Positions 24,933 through 33,345 of a DNA stretch of 64,000 bases are shown in pieces. The notes under the pieces were generated by a model. That model did not search any database and was not told the DNA's origin. It was given only the letters and a program-made list of their open reading frames with translations. The stretch lies in the NCBI RefSeq assembly GCF_016901015.1, contig NZ_JAFEUP010000002.1, positions 62,001 through 126,000 on the forward strand. The letters are read 5' to 3'. Both the position numbers and the translations under genes were made by a program. Each line of letters opens with the position of its first letter. The stretch's first letter is position 1. This DNA comes from Zestomonas insulae. GTDB taxonomy: Bacteria > Pseudomonadota > Gammaproteobacteria > Pseudomonadales > Pseudomonadaceae.

Positions 24933-24946
24933 CGCTAACCGGCCAG
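24933..24946. repeat. Right 14-bp inverted repeat flanking the recombinase
   Basis: CGCTAACCGGCCAG is the exact reverse complement of 24210-24223 and starts 37 bp after the recombinase stop codon. A further 6-bp dyad, GCGACG (24911-24916) with CGTCGC (24930-24935), abuts it. The repeats bound a 737-bp unit. Confidence 0.6.
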
Positions 24947-25010
24947 GAGCGGACTGAGTCGTACTAAGCCGAGCGAATTCACTAGAGGTGTAGGCACACT
25001 GTAAGCGCGC

Positions 25011-25907
25011 CTACTCACTCCTTCCGCAAACCTCCAGGATCAGATTTCGAAGCCATCGATGAGCAGGATCAGCGCTGAATCTTGGATGCCAAAGCAATGA
25101 AACGCTGAACTCCGCAGTACGGAAAGGAAGCGGGAAACTATGCATGCCCTCGCGCAAGCTAGCGGTATGGCGCTCGGGAACACTGGCGATCAGGTCCGAT
25201 CCCCGGGCCAGCCCCAGCGCGGTTGAAAAGCCACCGACGATCGTGACTATCTTTCGCTCCAATCCAAGTGGCAGCAGCGCGTCATCGATGGGGCCTTTTT
25301 CTATCCCTTCTCGCGACACGGAGATATGCATGCTCGCCGCATACTTTTCCGGCGTGATTGTGCCGCGACTTAGTGGATGCTTGGCTCGTACAACACCAAC
25401 GTAATTGTCCCTGAACAGAGACTGGCCCCTCAGCTCGGGAGCAGAGGCCAGATCTATCACACCGGTTTCGAGATCAACGATTCCATCACGTAATGGCTTA
25501 CTGTCTTTGTCCGGCTTCTGCATAAAGAACAGCCGTACTCCAGGGGCCATTTCCCCAATACGCGCGATAAGTGCCGGGCCAAAGTTCTCAGCAAAACCCT
25601 CACTGGTCCTGATCGCGAATGTCCGGTCGAGTTTTTCCAGATCAAGAAGCTCGGTTGGGCGCAAAACTTCCTGCGCATCCCGAACAAGCTGCCCGACGCG
25701 ATCACGAAGTTCGATCGCCCTGGGAGTTGGGACGAGTCCACGCCCCGCCCTAACCAAAAGCGGATCACCAGTGGTTTCTCTAAGCCGCGCAAGTGCCCGG
25801 CTCATTGCCGAGGGGCTGAGCCGCAGGCGTTTGGCCGCAAGCGTGACGCTGCCCTCAGTGAGCACTGCATCGAGGGTGATGAGGAGATTAAGGTCCGTAG
25901 TCGACAT
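25011..25907 (-). CDS. LysR-family regulator
   Basis: This 298-residue LysR protein has an N-terminal winged helix (TDLNLLITLDAVLTEGSVTLAAKRLRLSPSAMSRALARLRE in parts) and an effector domain with FAENFGPALIARIGEMAPGVRL and LASAPELRGQSLFRDNYVGVVRAKHPLS, typical of the NodD/PcpR-like branch. It is divergent from a cupin/MFS gene pair with a 144-bp spacer, so those genes are its likely targets. Codon and base composition are less GC-rich than in the catabolic operon to the left, in keeping with the recombinase-containing block. ATG 25907 has only a weak ribosome binding site. Confidence 0.9.
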   Translation of the reverse strand: MSTTDLNLLITLDAVLTEGSVTLAAKRLRLSPSAMSRALARLRETTGDPLLVRAGRGLVPTPRAIELRDRVGQLVRDAQEVLRPTELLDLEKLDRTFAIRTSEGFAENFGPALIARIGEMAPGVRLFFMQKPDKDSKPLRDGIVDLETGVIDLASAPELRGQSLFRDNYVGVVRAKHPLSRGTITPEKYAASMHISVSREGIEKGPIDDALLPLGLERKIVTIVGGFSTALGLARGSDLIASVPERHTASLREGMHSFPLPFRTAEFSVSLLWHPRFSADPAHRWLRNLILEVCGRSE

Positions 25908-25945
25908 AGTCTGATGTTAGCCCAAGCCATCTAACACATGGCGTC

Positions 25946-25977
25946 AGACGCAACAATAAAGTGCAAACCGTGCGTCT
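25946..25977. promoter_or_regulatory. Inverted repeat AGACGCA-N18-TGCGTCT
   Basis: A 7-bp perfect inverted repeat with an 18-base centre lies in the 144-bp spacer between the divergent LysR and cupin genes. Its position suits a LysR recognition region, though the wide spacing makes chance possible. Confidence 0.3.
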
Positions 25978-26051
25978 TCCGCCATGCCTGTACGCTTCAT
26001 ACAGTTCCCTCCATCGGCACATTCGTACCGAAGTGGATGAGGAGATGATGT

Positions 26052-26615
26052 ATGAACTCGTTGAGCAGATTTGTTGAGGGTGTCCAATCAATCTGGGGCC
26101 CGCTCAGTTCTGAAGTGGTCGCAGGCTGCCAGCAGCAGCTGGATGAACTATTGAAGACGCCTGTCACCGAGCCATGGTTGGCTGACCTACGCCAGCAGGC
26201 ATTGGCTCAACAGGAGATGTATCGAGATCCGGTAAACGGATTTGTACTGCTGGCACACACCGAGCCTGAAGGGCTCTACCGGCCGCCTCATGATCACGGT
26301 CGTGGCTGGGTCATTTACGCGGTGCAGCACGGTGAAATAGAGATGGGCACCTATGCCAAGGTGCAGGCCCCGGATGGCCAGGTGAAACTGGTAAAACGCG
26401 GTTCCACGCGGGTGAGCGCCGGTCAAACGCAGGTCTATCTACCGGGTGATATTCACGATACGCACTGCATTTGCGGGCCGGCTTTGCTCTTTCGCTTCAC
26501 CGAGCGGGATTTGAAGAAGGAGGACAAAGAGGCCCGCAAGCTGACACGGTACATCGAGCAGGATAGTGATTGGGTTCCGGCTAATCAGTGCGCTCCCGAA
26601 CTGTTGAAATCATGA
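26052..26615 (+). CDS. Small cupin-fold protein
   Basis: This 187-residue single-domain cupin has metal-ligand candidates H80 and H82 in PPHDHGRGW and H135/H138 in GDIHDTHCI, with E95 or E97 between them. The pattern resembles cysteine-dioxygenase-like or small metal-dependent dioxygenase cupins, but the substrate cannot be assigned. The helical N-terminus (residues 1-60) is typical of thiol dioxygenase relatives. ATG 26052 follows GGAG at seven bases. The stop codon overlaps the ATG of the MFS gene (ATGA), so the two are translationally coupled. A divergent LysR gene probably regulates the pair. Confidence 0.75.
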   Translation: MNSLSRFVEGVQSIWGPLSSEVVAGCQQQLDELLKTPVTEPWLADLRQQALAQQEMYRDPVNGFVLLAHTEPEGLYRPPHDHGRGWVIYAVQHGEIEMGTYAKVQAPDGQVKLVKRGSTRVSAGQTQVYLPGDIHDTHCICGPALLFRFTERDLKKEDKEARKLTRYIEQDSDWVPANQCAPELLKS

Positions 26616-27994
26616 GGCTCGGCCCTGCTACCGAGGAGCATGCTGTTGACGCGCGATCAGTCAGCGCAAAACCGAGGCACCTGGCAGCCGTCAGCTCAGT
26701 GCTGGCCGCCATGGTGCTGGTGGTGCTCAACACGGCGATGGCCAACATGGCGTTGCCAACGATCGCCCAGTCGCTGCAAGTGACACCTGCGCTGTCCATC
26801 TGGATCATCACGGCTAACCAGGCGGCGCTCCTGATGGCTTTGCTGCCCTGCGCAGCGCTGGGTGAAAGCCTTGGCTACCGTCGGGTATTCCGGTGGGGAG
26901 TGGCACTCTTTATGTTCGCGACTCTGATGTGCGCACTGGCGCCGACGCTGTCTTGGCTTATCGCAGCGCGGTTGCTGCAGGGGCTTGGAGGTGCGGCAGT
27001 CATGGCGCTCGCCATTGCACTACTTCGCCAAGTAGTGCCAAGCCAGAAACTGGGCGCCGCTATCGGCTGGAATGCACTTGCGGTAGCCCTGTCATCTGCA
27101 GCAGGCCCCGCAATGGGGGCAGCGATTCTCAGCGTGGCAGACTGGCCATGGCTGTTTGCTGTGCTGCTCCCCTTCGGGCTCTGGGTGATGCTAGCGGCTC
27201 GCGCTCTACCTGCTGTGGACGGCACCGCGCGTAAAGCTGATTTGTTGAGCATTGCATTGAATGCCGGGACCTTTGCATCGCTGGTCATAGCCGCTGGAGT
27301 CATCACTGAGTATCCAGCACTGGCTGTAGCGTTGCTGTCCATCTCTGCCATCCAACTGACGCAATTGGTTAAGCGGGAAAGGCAGAAGGAAGCGCCACTG
27401 ATTCCGCTTGATCTGCTCAGGTCTAACTCATTCCGTATTTCAGTTACTGCCTCGGTGCTCTGCTTTGCTGGGCAGACCGCAGGCCTCGTAGCGCTGCCCT
27501 TCTACCTTCACCACAGCCTTGGACATGAGGTGCTGATGATAGGCCTCTACATGATCCCCTGGCCTTTAACCGTCGCGCTAATAGCTCCACTGGCTGGCCG
27601 TCTTTCAAACCGATGGTCGACTGCCTGGTTTTGTTCAGTAGGTGGCATTTGTCTTTCAACAGGATTAACGGGGGCTGCGCTTTTGCCACTGCAGGAAAAC
27701 CTCATGATGCTTGTGCCACTGACCATGCTCTGCGGTCTCGGCTTCGGCCTATTTAACGTGGCCAATAACCGCAACATGTTCCTCTCGGCTCCGATAAGCC
27801 GAAGTGGTACGGCTGGGGGAATGCAGGGTACCGCTCGCTTGCTCGGGCAAACTGCTGGCGCAGTCATCATGACGCTGCTATTTAACCTTTTCCCAGTCGA
27901 CTCTGCGCCTCAGCTTGCCCTTGGCGCGGGAGCTTTATTGAACTTGTTCGCTGCCCTGATAAGCACTCTGCAAAGCAGAGAGACATACAGCTAA
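26612..27994 (+). CDS. MFS transporter (DHA2/drug-resistance type)
   Basis: This 460-residue inner-membrane carrier has about fourteen hydrophobic segments. MFS signatures include LGESLGYRRVFRWGVALF between helices 2 and 3 and LLQGLGGAAVMALAIALLR near helix 5, as in EmrB/QacA-type proton-coupled exporters. The ATG at 26612 overlaps the cupin stop codon; a GTG at 26588 would extend eight residues into the cupin gene and is less likely. Pairing with a cupin enzyme and a divergent LysR suggests export of a toxic compound or product that the cupin modifies. The substrate is unknown. Confidence 0.88.
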   Translation: MRLGPATEEHAVDARSVSAKPRHLAAVSSVLAAMVLVVLNTAMANMALPTIAQSLQVTPALSIWIITANQAALLMALLPCAALGESLGYRRVFRWGVALFMFATLMCALAPTLSWLIAARLLQGLGGAAVMALAIALLRQVVPSQKLGAAIGWNALAVALSSAAGPAMGAAILSVADWPWLFAVLLPFGLWVMLAARALPAVDGTARKADLLSIALNAGTFASLVIAAGVITEYPALAVALLSISAIQLTQLVKRERQKEAPLIPLDLLRSNSFRISVTASVLCFAGQTAGLVALPFYLHHSLGHEVLMIGLYMIPWPLTVALIAPLAGRLSNRWSTAWFCSVGGICLSTGLTGAALLPLQENLMMLVPLTMLCGLGFGLFNVANNRNMFLSAPISRSGTAGGMQGTARLLGQTAGAVIMTLLFNLFPVDSAPQLALGAGALLNLFAALISTLQSRETYS

Positions 27995-28313
27995 AAATCT
28001 TGAATTTGAATCGCAGCTGACGTTCTTGACGAATATGACTGGCAGCTTCTGGCCGATAGCTGGCCTTCGCGAGAGGCAGCTAACGGCCAGCAGCGGGCGT
28101 GCGTATCCGTCCGGTTTGCGCAGATACCGGTGCGGCCCCAGCTGAGGAGCCGCGCCGCTTAGCGCATGAACCGCCTTAGCGCTCGGCCGGGATGATTGGC
28201 CTGGTCAACCTCGTCGAGACCAAGCCAATCCTGCTGTACCGCCAGCCGTAGGTCCTGTCAGGCACGCAGGTGACCGCAGAGGTGTTCCTCGCGGCCACCT
28301 GTTGCTGCAACGA
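27995..28313. other. 319-bp intergenic region with a dispersed element
   Basis: No gene is supported here. Bases 28037-28097 form a partly palindromic stretch (CTTCTGGCCGATAGC, then GCAGCTAACGGCCAG inverted) related to the 16-bp palindrome at 15990 and, more loosely, to the recombinase-flanking repeats. A 19-codon frame at 28192-28251 is too short to call. The region separates the lower-GC block from the DUF1329 gene. Confidence 0.6.
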
Positions 28314-29681
28314 TTAGCGCAGACCGTCGCTGCGCAGGGCCGCCGGGGTGTAGTCGACGCTCTTGCCGGTCAGACCGTACTGGGTGTTGCGCGGCTCCTC
28401 GTTGCGTAGGCCGACGACCATGTAGCGCCCGGAGGTCAGGTCGTACAGGGTTTCCGCGGCGTGGAAGCTGGCCTGCTGGTCGTAGCGGTACAGCGCATGA
28501 CCTTCGGCGACGCGCCACAGCTGGCCCTTCTGGTCGTAGTGGTCGACCTCGGCGATCTGCCAGGTGTCCTCGTCGACGTACATGTGGCGCGTGGCGTAGA
28601 CGTGACGCTGGCCGGGTTTGAGGTTCGCCTCGATTTCCCAGACGCGGTGCAGCTCGTAGCGGGCGTGCTCGGGGTTGAGATGGCCGGCGGTGATGATGTC
28701 CGCGTACTTCAGCGTCGGATCTTCCATGCGGTAGCTGTTGTACGGGATGTACAGCTCCTTCTTGCCGATCAGCTTCCAGTCGTAGCGATCCGGCGCACCG
28801 TTGAACAGGTCGAGGTTGTCCGCCGTGCGCAGGCCGTCGGAGGCGGTACCCGGACCGTCGTACGCCAGCTGCGGAGCCCGACGCACGCGGCGCTGACCGG
28901 CGTTGTAGACCCAGGCGCGACGCGGCTCCTTGACCTGGTCGATGGTCTCGTGGACCAGCGCCACGGTCCCGGCCAGGCGCGACGGCGCGGTGACCCGCTG
29001 CTTGTAGTAGTACAGCAGGTTGTCCTTCTCATCGGCCGGCAGGTCGGGAACCTGCGGCGGGAACATGATTTCCTCCTCGAAGCGCACCGGCGTGAAGGCG
29101 CCACTCACCTGCGGGGTGGCCTGGATGAAGGCACGCTTGTAGCTGCCGCCCAGGTAGCGGGTGACGTGGTTCCACAGCACCTCGACACCGCTCTTGGGAA
29201 TCGGGAAGGCGTAGAAATTGCTGTCGCTGAAGTTCGCCAGCCCGTTGCCGTCGTTGATCGCCTGGGTGTGCAGCGCGCTGTTCTTCACCCGCTGCATGAT
29301 CTCCGGCGGAATGCTCGCCGTGCGATGGGTCGGGTAGACCGGGATGCGGTAGCTGTCCGGGTAGCGCTTGAACATCGCCAGCTGGCCGGTGCTCAGCTTG
29401 TCCTTGTACTGCGCGGCAGTGGCTGCAGTGATGACGAACAGCGGTTTCTCACCGGCGAACGGATCGGCCAGGAAACCCTTGGCGTCTACCGCGCCGGCGT
29501 TCTTCGGCAGCCCGCCGGTCCAGGCCGGAATGCTGCCGTCGGCGTTACCGTCCTTCTGCGCGCCAATCGGCGTGAGCGTGGTGCCGAGCTGCTCGGCTTC
29601 CTGGGGCGACACTGCGGCCATTGCGCCGCTGGCGACCAGCGACAGGGCCAGGGCGGTGCCCTTGATCAATGCTGCTTTCAT
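28314..29681 (-). CDS. DUF1329 envelope protein (second copy)
   Basis: This 455-residue exported protein has a signal peptide (MKAALIKGTALALSLVASG, cleavage after AMA) and the DUF1329 blocks LGTTLTPIGAQKDGNADG, IPAWTGGLPKNAGA, GQRRVRRAPQ and ELHRVWEI. It is clearly paralogous to the copies at 4.7 and 42.3 kb. Two starts are possible: ATG 29696 overlaps the DUF1302 stop (ATGA), and ATG 29681 has GGAG nine bases upstream and gives a cleaner signal peptide; the latter is used. It follows the DUF1302 barrel gene directly and is probably its periplasmic or outer-membrane partner, in the operon led by cytochrome c. Confidence 0.88.
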   Translation of the reverse strand: MKAALIKGTALALSLVASGAMAAVSPQEAEQLGTTLTPIGAQKDGNADGSIPAWTGGLPKNAGAVDAKGFLADPFAGEKPLFVITAATAAQYKDKLSTGQLAMFKRYPDSYRIPVYPTHRTASIPPEIMQRVKNSALHTQAINDGNGLANFSDSNFYAFPIPKSGVEVLWNHVTRYLGGSYKRAFIQATPQVSGAFTPVRFEEEIMFPPQVPDLPADEKDNLLYYYKQRVTAPSRLAGTVALVHETIDQVKEPRRAWVYNAGQRRVRRAPQLAYDGPGTASDGLRTADNLDLFNGAPDRYDWKLIGKKELYIPYNSYRMEDPTLKYADIITAGHLNPEHARYELHRVWEIEANLKPGQRHVYATRHMYVDEDTWQIAEVDHYDQKGQLWRVAEGHALYRYDQQASFHAAETLYDLTSGRYMVVGLRNEEPRNTQYGLTGKSVDYTPAALRSDGLR

Positions 29682-29695
29682 GCGTTTAGGCTCCA

Positions 29696-31489
29696 TCAGA
29701 AGTTCATGCCGAAGCTGAGCGACAGGTTGTCGCGGTCAACGTCTGTGTTGAAGTCGCCGCCGAAGTAGTCGGTGTAACTGAGGCTGGCGGTGTAGGTGTT
29801 GCGGTAGTCGGCGTCGAGACCGAGGCTCACGGCCTTGGCACCCTCGTTGAAGGTCGGCCCGTAGCCGTCGACGTCATGCGACCAGGCCACGTTCGGGGTG
29901 AGGTTGATGCCGGCGAACACGTCGGTGTACTTCAGCGCCGCAAAGGTGCGGTAACCCCAGGAGGTCTGGGTGAAGTAGCCGTGCGGCCCAGCCTGGCTGA
30001 GGTCGCCGAATACCGAATCGCGGCCATAGCGCTGCTCGCTCAGCCCCTCCAGACCGCCGAGGTGGGTGACGCCGATTTCCGCCACGAAGGTCATCGAGGT
30101 GGCGCCGAGCAGCGGGTCGAACACATGCAGGAAGGTGGTCTGCGCCTGGGTGACTTCCTTGCGCTTCCAGCCCTGGATCACCTGATTTTCCCCGGCCGGC
30201 ACGGTCGGCTCGAAGGTGCTGCCGGTAAGTGCCTCGAACACCGGGTTGAGCGCACCACCGGAGAGGTCGGCGGTGTTGATCGACAACGGCTCGTTGGGCC
30301 GGTAGCTGATCTCGCCGCTCCACGCCGTGCCGGTGGGCAGCTCAGTGGCGAAGCTCACCCCGTACAGGTGGATGTCTTCGGGGTAGTCGACAAAGTAGTG
30401 GGTGTTGCCGGCGGCGGTGCCCAGCGCCAGGGCGAACTGCTGGTCCGCAGGTAGGGCAAGGAAGGCCGGGTCGTTCTGCACGAAGTCGGCCACGCCGCTG
30501 GCGGTGCGCAAGGAGAATTTGGGTTTGCGCGAGTGGTAATTGATGAAATAGGCGCCGTACTCGGTGCTCTCGCCGAGCCAGCGCAGGGCCAGGCCGAACT
30601 GGCCACTGTCGCGCGCTTCGTTATCCGGCTCGCGCGGCAGAATGATGCCTTCGTTGCTGATGCGCGTATCGAGGAAGTCGAAGCCCAGCCCGGCGTTGGC
30701 GGCGATCGGCTCCAGCGCGGCGATGTCGTTGAGGCCGCCGTTGAGGTTTTGCGTACAGCCCTTGGCCACCGGGTCGACGCCGAAGAAGGTGCCGCAGTTG
30801 GGCAACGCGTAGGGCTCCCATTGCAGCTGGTAGAAGGCTTCCATGCTGAGCTTGTCGGTCAGGCTCTGCGAGAAATAGAACATGTTGACCGGGATCAGCC
30901 CCTCCTTGAGCTCGGAGCCCGGGCGCATCAGCGCCGCGACGTCCAGCGGGTTGATCGCGTTGATCGAGTTGCCGATGAAGAAGCTCTCGCCCCAACTCAC
31001 CACCTGCTTGCCCAGGCGCGCTTCGCCGGGGTGGCCGGCCAGCTCGTAGCGCTGGGCAACGAACGCATCGAGCAGCTCGGCGCCGGAGGAGCGCGAGGAC
31101 ATCACGCGACCCTCGTCGCTGATTTCCTTGAACTGGCGGTGCTCGTCCTTGAGCTCGAAGTCGTACCAGTACTTGCCGCGCACGAAGGCACGGGTGTCGC
31201 CGTAGCTCAGCTCGAGGTCATGCAGGCCCTTGAAGATCTTCGAGAAGGTTTCGCCCTTCTTGAAGTTCAAGCGGCCGTCATCGCCGGAGGTGGAAAAACC
31301 GGTGCCGCCGTTTTCCAGGCCGATCAGCTTGGATTCGGCGTCGGCGGTGGCCCAGCTGGCACCGATCGAGAGGGCCGAGTCGAACTGGCCGTGGAGTTCG
31401 CCGAGGTCGAAGGTGGCGGCGCCCACCGGGGCTGTCGCCGCCGCAACGGCTGCTGCCAACAGGCAGCGCTTGAGAGGAGTGATACGCAC
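29696..31489 (-). CDS. DUF1302 outer-membrane barrel-like protein
   Basis: This 597-residue secreted protein has a signal peptide ending VGA-A near residue 24, then alternating amphipathic strands and a C-terminal aromatic residue (SLSFGMNF), the usual targeting signal for outer-membrane barrels. DUF1302 blocks include FDLGELHGQFDSALSIGASW, GRLNFKKGETFSKIFKG, RGKYWYDFELKDE, LGKQVVSWGESFFIGNSIN and EVTQAQTTFLH. The start is a GTG at 31489 preceded by AAGGA. DUF1302 and DUF1329 proteins co-occur widely in pseudomonads and are suspected to move hydrophobic substrates, without firm proof. The cytochrome c gene is 80 bp upstream on the same strand. Confidence 0.88.
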   Translation of the reverse strand: MRITPLKRCLLAAAVAAATAPVGAATFDLGELHGQFDSALSIGASWATADAESKLIGLENGGTGFSTSGDDGRLNFKKGETFSKIFKGLHDLELSYGDTRAFVRGKYWYDFELKDEHRQFKEISDEGRVMSSRSSGAELLDAFVAQRYELAGHPGEARLGKQVVSWGESFFIGNSINAINPLDVAALMRPGSELKEGLIPVNMFYFSQSLTDKLSMEAFYQLQWEPYALPNCGTFFGVDPVAKGCTQNLNGGLNDIAALEPIAANAGLGFDFLDTRISNEGIILPREPDNEARDSGQFGLALRWLGESTEYGAYFINYHSRKPKFSLRTASGVADFVQNDPAFLALPADQQFALALGTAAGNTHYFVDYPEDIHLYGVSFATELPTGTAWSGEISYRPNEPLSINTADLSGGALNPVFEALTGSTFEPTVPAGENQVIQGWKRKEVTQAQTTFLHVFDPLLGATSMTFVAEIGVTHLGGLEGLSEQRYGRDSVFGDLSQAGPHGYFTQTSWGYRTFAALKYTDVFAGINLTPNVAWSHDVDGYGPTFNEGAKAVSLGLDADYRNTYTASLSYTDYFGGDFNTDVDRDNLSLSFGMNF

Positions 31490-31569
31490 AGATTGTTTTC
31501 CTTATTGTGGCTTCACGTATCGGCGGGGAGCGTCCCGCCTGGCTTGGAGCCTGCAGCGCAGGCCTGGCA

Positions 31570-31944
31570 TCAGCCGTGCTGTGTGAGGAAACAGAGCACG
31601 GCCTGACGCTCACCGGGATTGCGCAGGCCACCAAAGGCCATGGCCGTCTCGGGGAACATTTTTGCGGGGGCGGTCAGCCAGCGATCGAGTTGCTCGAGGC
31701 TCCAGTTGCTACTGCTGGCCGCGGCCAGATCGGCGGAATAGGCGAAGCCCGGCACTGCACCGATCGGCCGGCCGACCACGCCGGCGAGGTGCGGACCGAC
31801 GCGCTCGCTATCGAGGGCGTGGCAGGCGCTGCACTTGGTCTGGAAGATTTTCTCGCCGGCGCTGGCGTCGCAGTCGGCGGCATGCAGGGCGTGGCTCAGA
31901 AGCAGCAGCGAGAGGCCGGCCAGCGAGCGAGTCAGGAAAGGCAT
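31570..31944 (-). CDS. Periplasmic class I cytochrome c
   Basis: This 124-residue exported cytochrome has a signal peptide (MPFLTRSLAGLSLLLLSHAL, cleavage after HAA or HA-A). One haem site CSACH gives C38, C41 and axial H42. The VGPHLAGVVGRPIGAVPGFAYS loop is like mitochondrial-type cytochrome c, and M102 in ETAMAFGG is the probable second axial ligand. ATG 31944 follows GGAG. It heads a leftward unit with DUF1302 and DUF1329. Its promoter region carries direct repeats also found before the amine oxidase gene, whose best-known relative (NicA2) passes electrons to a small cytochrome c. It is therefore a good candidate for the oxidase electron acceptor. Confidence 0.88.
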   Translation of the reverse strand: MPFLTRSLAGLSLLLLSHALHAADCDASAGEKIFQTKCSACHALDSERVGPHLAGVVGRPIGAVPGFAYSADLAAASSSNWSLEQLDRWLTAPAKMFPETAMAFGGLRNPGERQAVLCFLTQHG

Positions 31945-32294
31945 GTGGAGGTTCTCCAGCAGGTAATTGCGGTGAACCTAAGGTGACATTGCGCAAGATT
32001 CGCTGAACGCTGGTCTGCGCCAGAGATTATCCATTGAGCGCCAATCGAATTTCGAATGACGCCTATCGGCGATACACGCGAGGGTGAACCCAGGGGGAGA
32101 GCGGGCATCACCCCCGATCGAGACCTCCGCCAGCTTCGTCCTGGACCCGTCAGCCCCAACCGTTGCGCAGACAAAAGGGGAGGGGCTCGCTGCACCCTGC
32201 TTTGTTACGGTCCATGCGCGTACCTCGCCGATCTGCGCCGATGCCGGATCGCTAAGCAGCCAACCAAGTCGCTCGGATCAGGAGCTCTCTCGTC
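31945..32294. other. 350-bp divergent promoter region
   Basis: No gene is supported between the cytochrome c and AraC start codons. The region holds the direct-repeat boxes at 32011-32046 and a small palindrome TCGAATTTCGA just after them. Both promoters probably lie here. Confidence 0.6.
32011..32046. promoter_or_regulatory. 21-bp-spaced direct repeats, AraC operator of the cytochrome c unit
   Basis: GCGCCA occurs at 32017-32022 and again at 32038-32043, a 21-bp period. The second box reads ATTATCCATTGAGCGCCA and matches ATTAACCACTGGGCGCCA upstream of the amine oxidase gene at 14 or more of 18 positions. It lies about 70-100 bp upstream of the cytochrome c start codon. Confidence 0.7.
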
Positions 32295-33302
32295 ATGTCC
32301 CGTCTGAAGCACACCGTCTACGCCGAAGCGCTGCTGCAGTGGCACGGCGACCTCTTCCGTCCCTACCTCGCGAAAGTCGGCCTGGACGAGTCGGTGCTTG
32401 AATGCCCGGATGTGGCCATCCCCCTGCGCCAGTACAACGGCTTACTGGAAGCGGCTGCGCAAGGCAGCGACCCCAACCTGGGGCTGCGCATGGGGCTCGG
32501 CCTGCTCGGCGCGCGCGTCAGCAACAGCCTCCTGGGCGGTGTCGGCAACGCGGTGCGCAGCGCCCCCGACGTACGCGCCATGCTCGACTGCGCCAGCCGC
32601 TACATCGTGGTACACGCCCAGGGCAGCGAGGTGAACTGGCGCCTGCATGCTGGCCGCCTGGAAATCAGCTACCAGGTCACCGACCCCAGCGTCAGTCAGC
32701 GTCGCCAGGACGCCGAGTTCGCGGTCGGCACGCTCTACGCCATGCTGCGCGAGCTCACGGGCGAATGTTTCGCCCCGCTGCGGGTGGACTTCGCCCATCC
32801 GCAGCCGGCGGACATCAGCCTGCACCGCGAGGTGTTCGCGTGTCCGCTGCGATTCGGTCAGCCAACCAACGTCATCGCCTGGCCCCGGAAGATACTCGAC
32901 GCCCCCCTGACGACGGCCGATCCCCGCCTGCACCGAGCGCTGTTACCAGGGCTTGAAGCGGAGCGCCGCCAGCGCCTGGCTGATACCGAACTGACCACCC
33001 GCATCGGCCTGGTCATCGAAGCCAATCTGAGCGACGGCAATATCGGCATCGAACAGGTCGCCCGGCACCTGTGCATGAGCAAGCGCACTCTGCAGCGGCG
33101 ATTGCACGAGCTGGAAGTGGAGTTTGTCGAATTGGTCGCAGAGATACGCCAGGCACTGGCCATCGAACTGGTTCGTCAGCCGTCGAATGGCCTGACCGAA
33201 ATTGCCCAGCAACTGGGCTACACCGGAGCCAGCGCTTTCAGCCGGGCGTTCCGCCGCTGGACCGGCATGACACCAAGCGTTTTCCGCCAGCAGAAGTCGT
33301 AA
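32295..33302 (+). CDS. AraC-family regulator (OruR/arabinose-binding-like)
   Basis: This 335-residue transcription factor has an N-terminal effector domain (about 15-205; IPLRQYNGLLEAAAQ, GLRMGLGLLGARVSNSLLGG) and a C-terminal helix-turn-helix pair (about 235-332; VARHLCMSKRTLQRRLHELEV and IAQQLGYTGASAFSRAFRRWTG). The layout matches the AraC gene at 21.5 kb, a likely paralogue. AGGAG precedes the ATG. It is divergent from the cytochrome c/DUF1302/DUF1329 unit and convergent with the amine oxidase gene, whose upstream regions share the same 21-bp-spaced boxes. It is the obvious regulator of both units. Confidence 0.9.
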   Translation: MSRLKHTVYAEALLQWHGDLFRPYLAKVGLDESVLECPDVAIPLRQYNGLLEAAAQGSDPNLGLRMGLGLLGARVSNSLLGGVGNAVRSAPDVRAMLDCASRYIVVHAQGSEVNWRLHAGRLEISYQVTDPSVSQRRQDAEFAVGTLYAMLRELTGECFAPLRVDFAHPQPADISLHREVFACPLRFGQPTNVIAWPRKILDAPLTTADPRLHRALLPGLEAERRQRLADTELTTRIGLVIEANLSDGNIGIEQVARHLCMSKRTLQRRLHELEVEFVELVAEIRQALAIELVRQPSNGLTEIAQQLGYTGASAFSRAFRRWTGMTPSVFRQQKS

Positions 33303-33334
33303 AAAAACCGGCGGGCGCCGCAGCGCGCCGCCGG
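33301..33334 (-). terminator. Intrinsic terminator of the amine oxidase gene
   Basis: On the minus strand a GC-rich stem (CCGGCGG/GCGC arms against CCGCCGG/GCGC, one bulged G) is followed by seven T residues (A-run at 33301-33307 on the plus strand). It begins 12 bp after the amine oxidase stop codon and overlaps the AraC stop codon. Confidence 0.85.
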
Positions 33335-33345
33335 CAAGGGAGCAA

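Noticed and set aside
28192..28251. 19-codon frame in the 319-bp gap
   Set aside because: Too short to support, with no ribosome binding site; possibly the tail of a lost gene.
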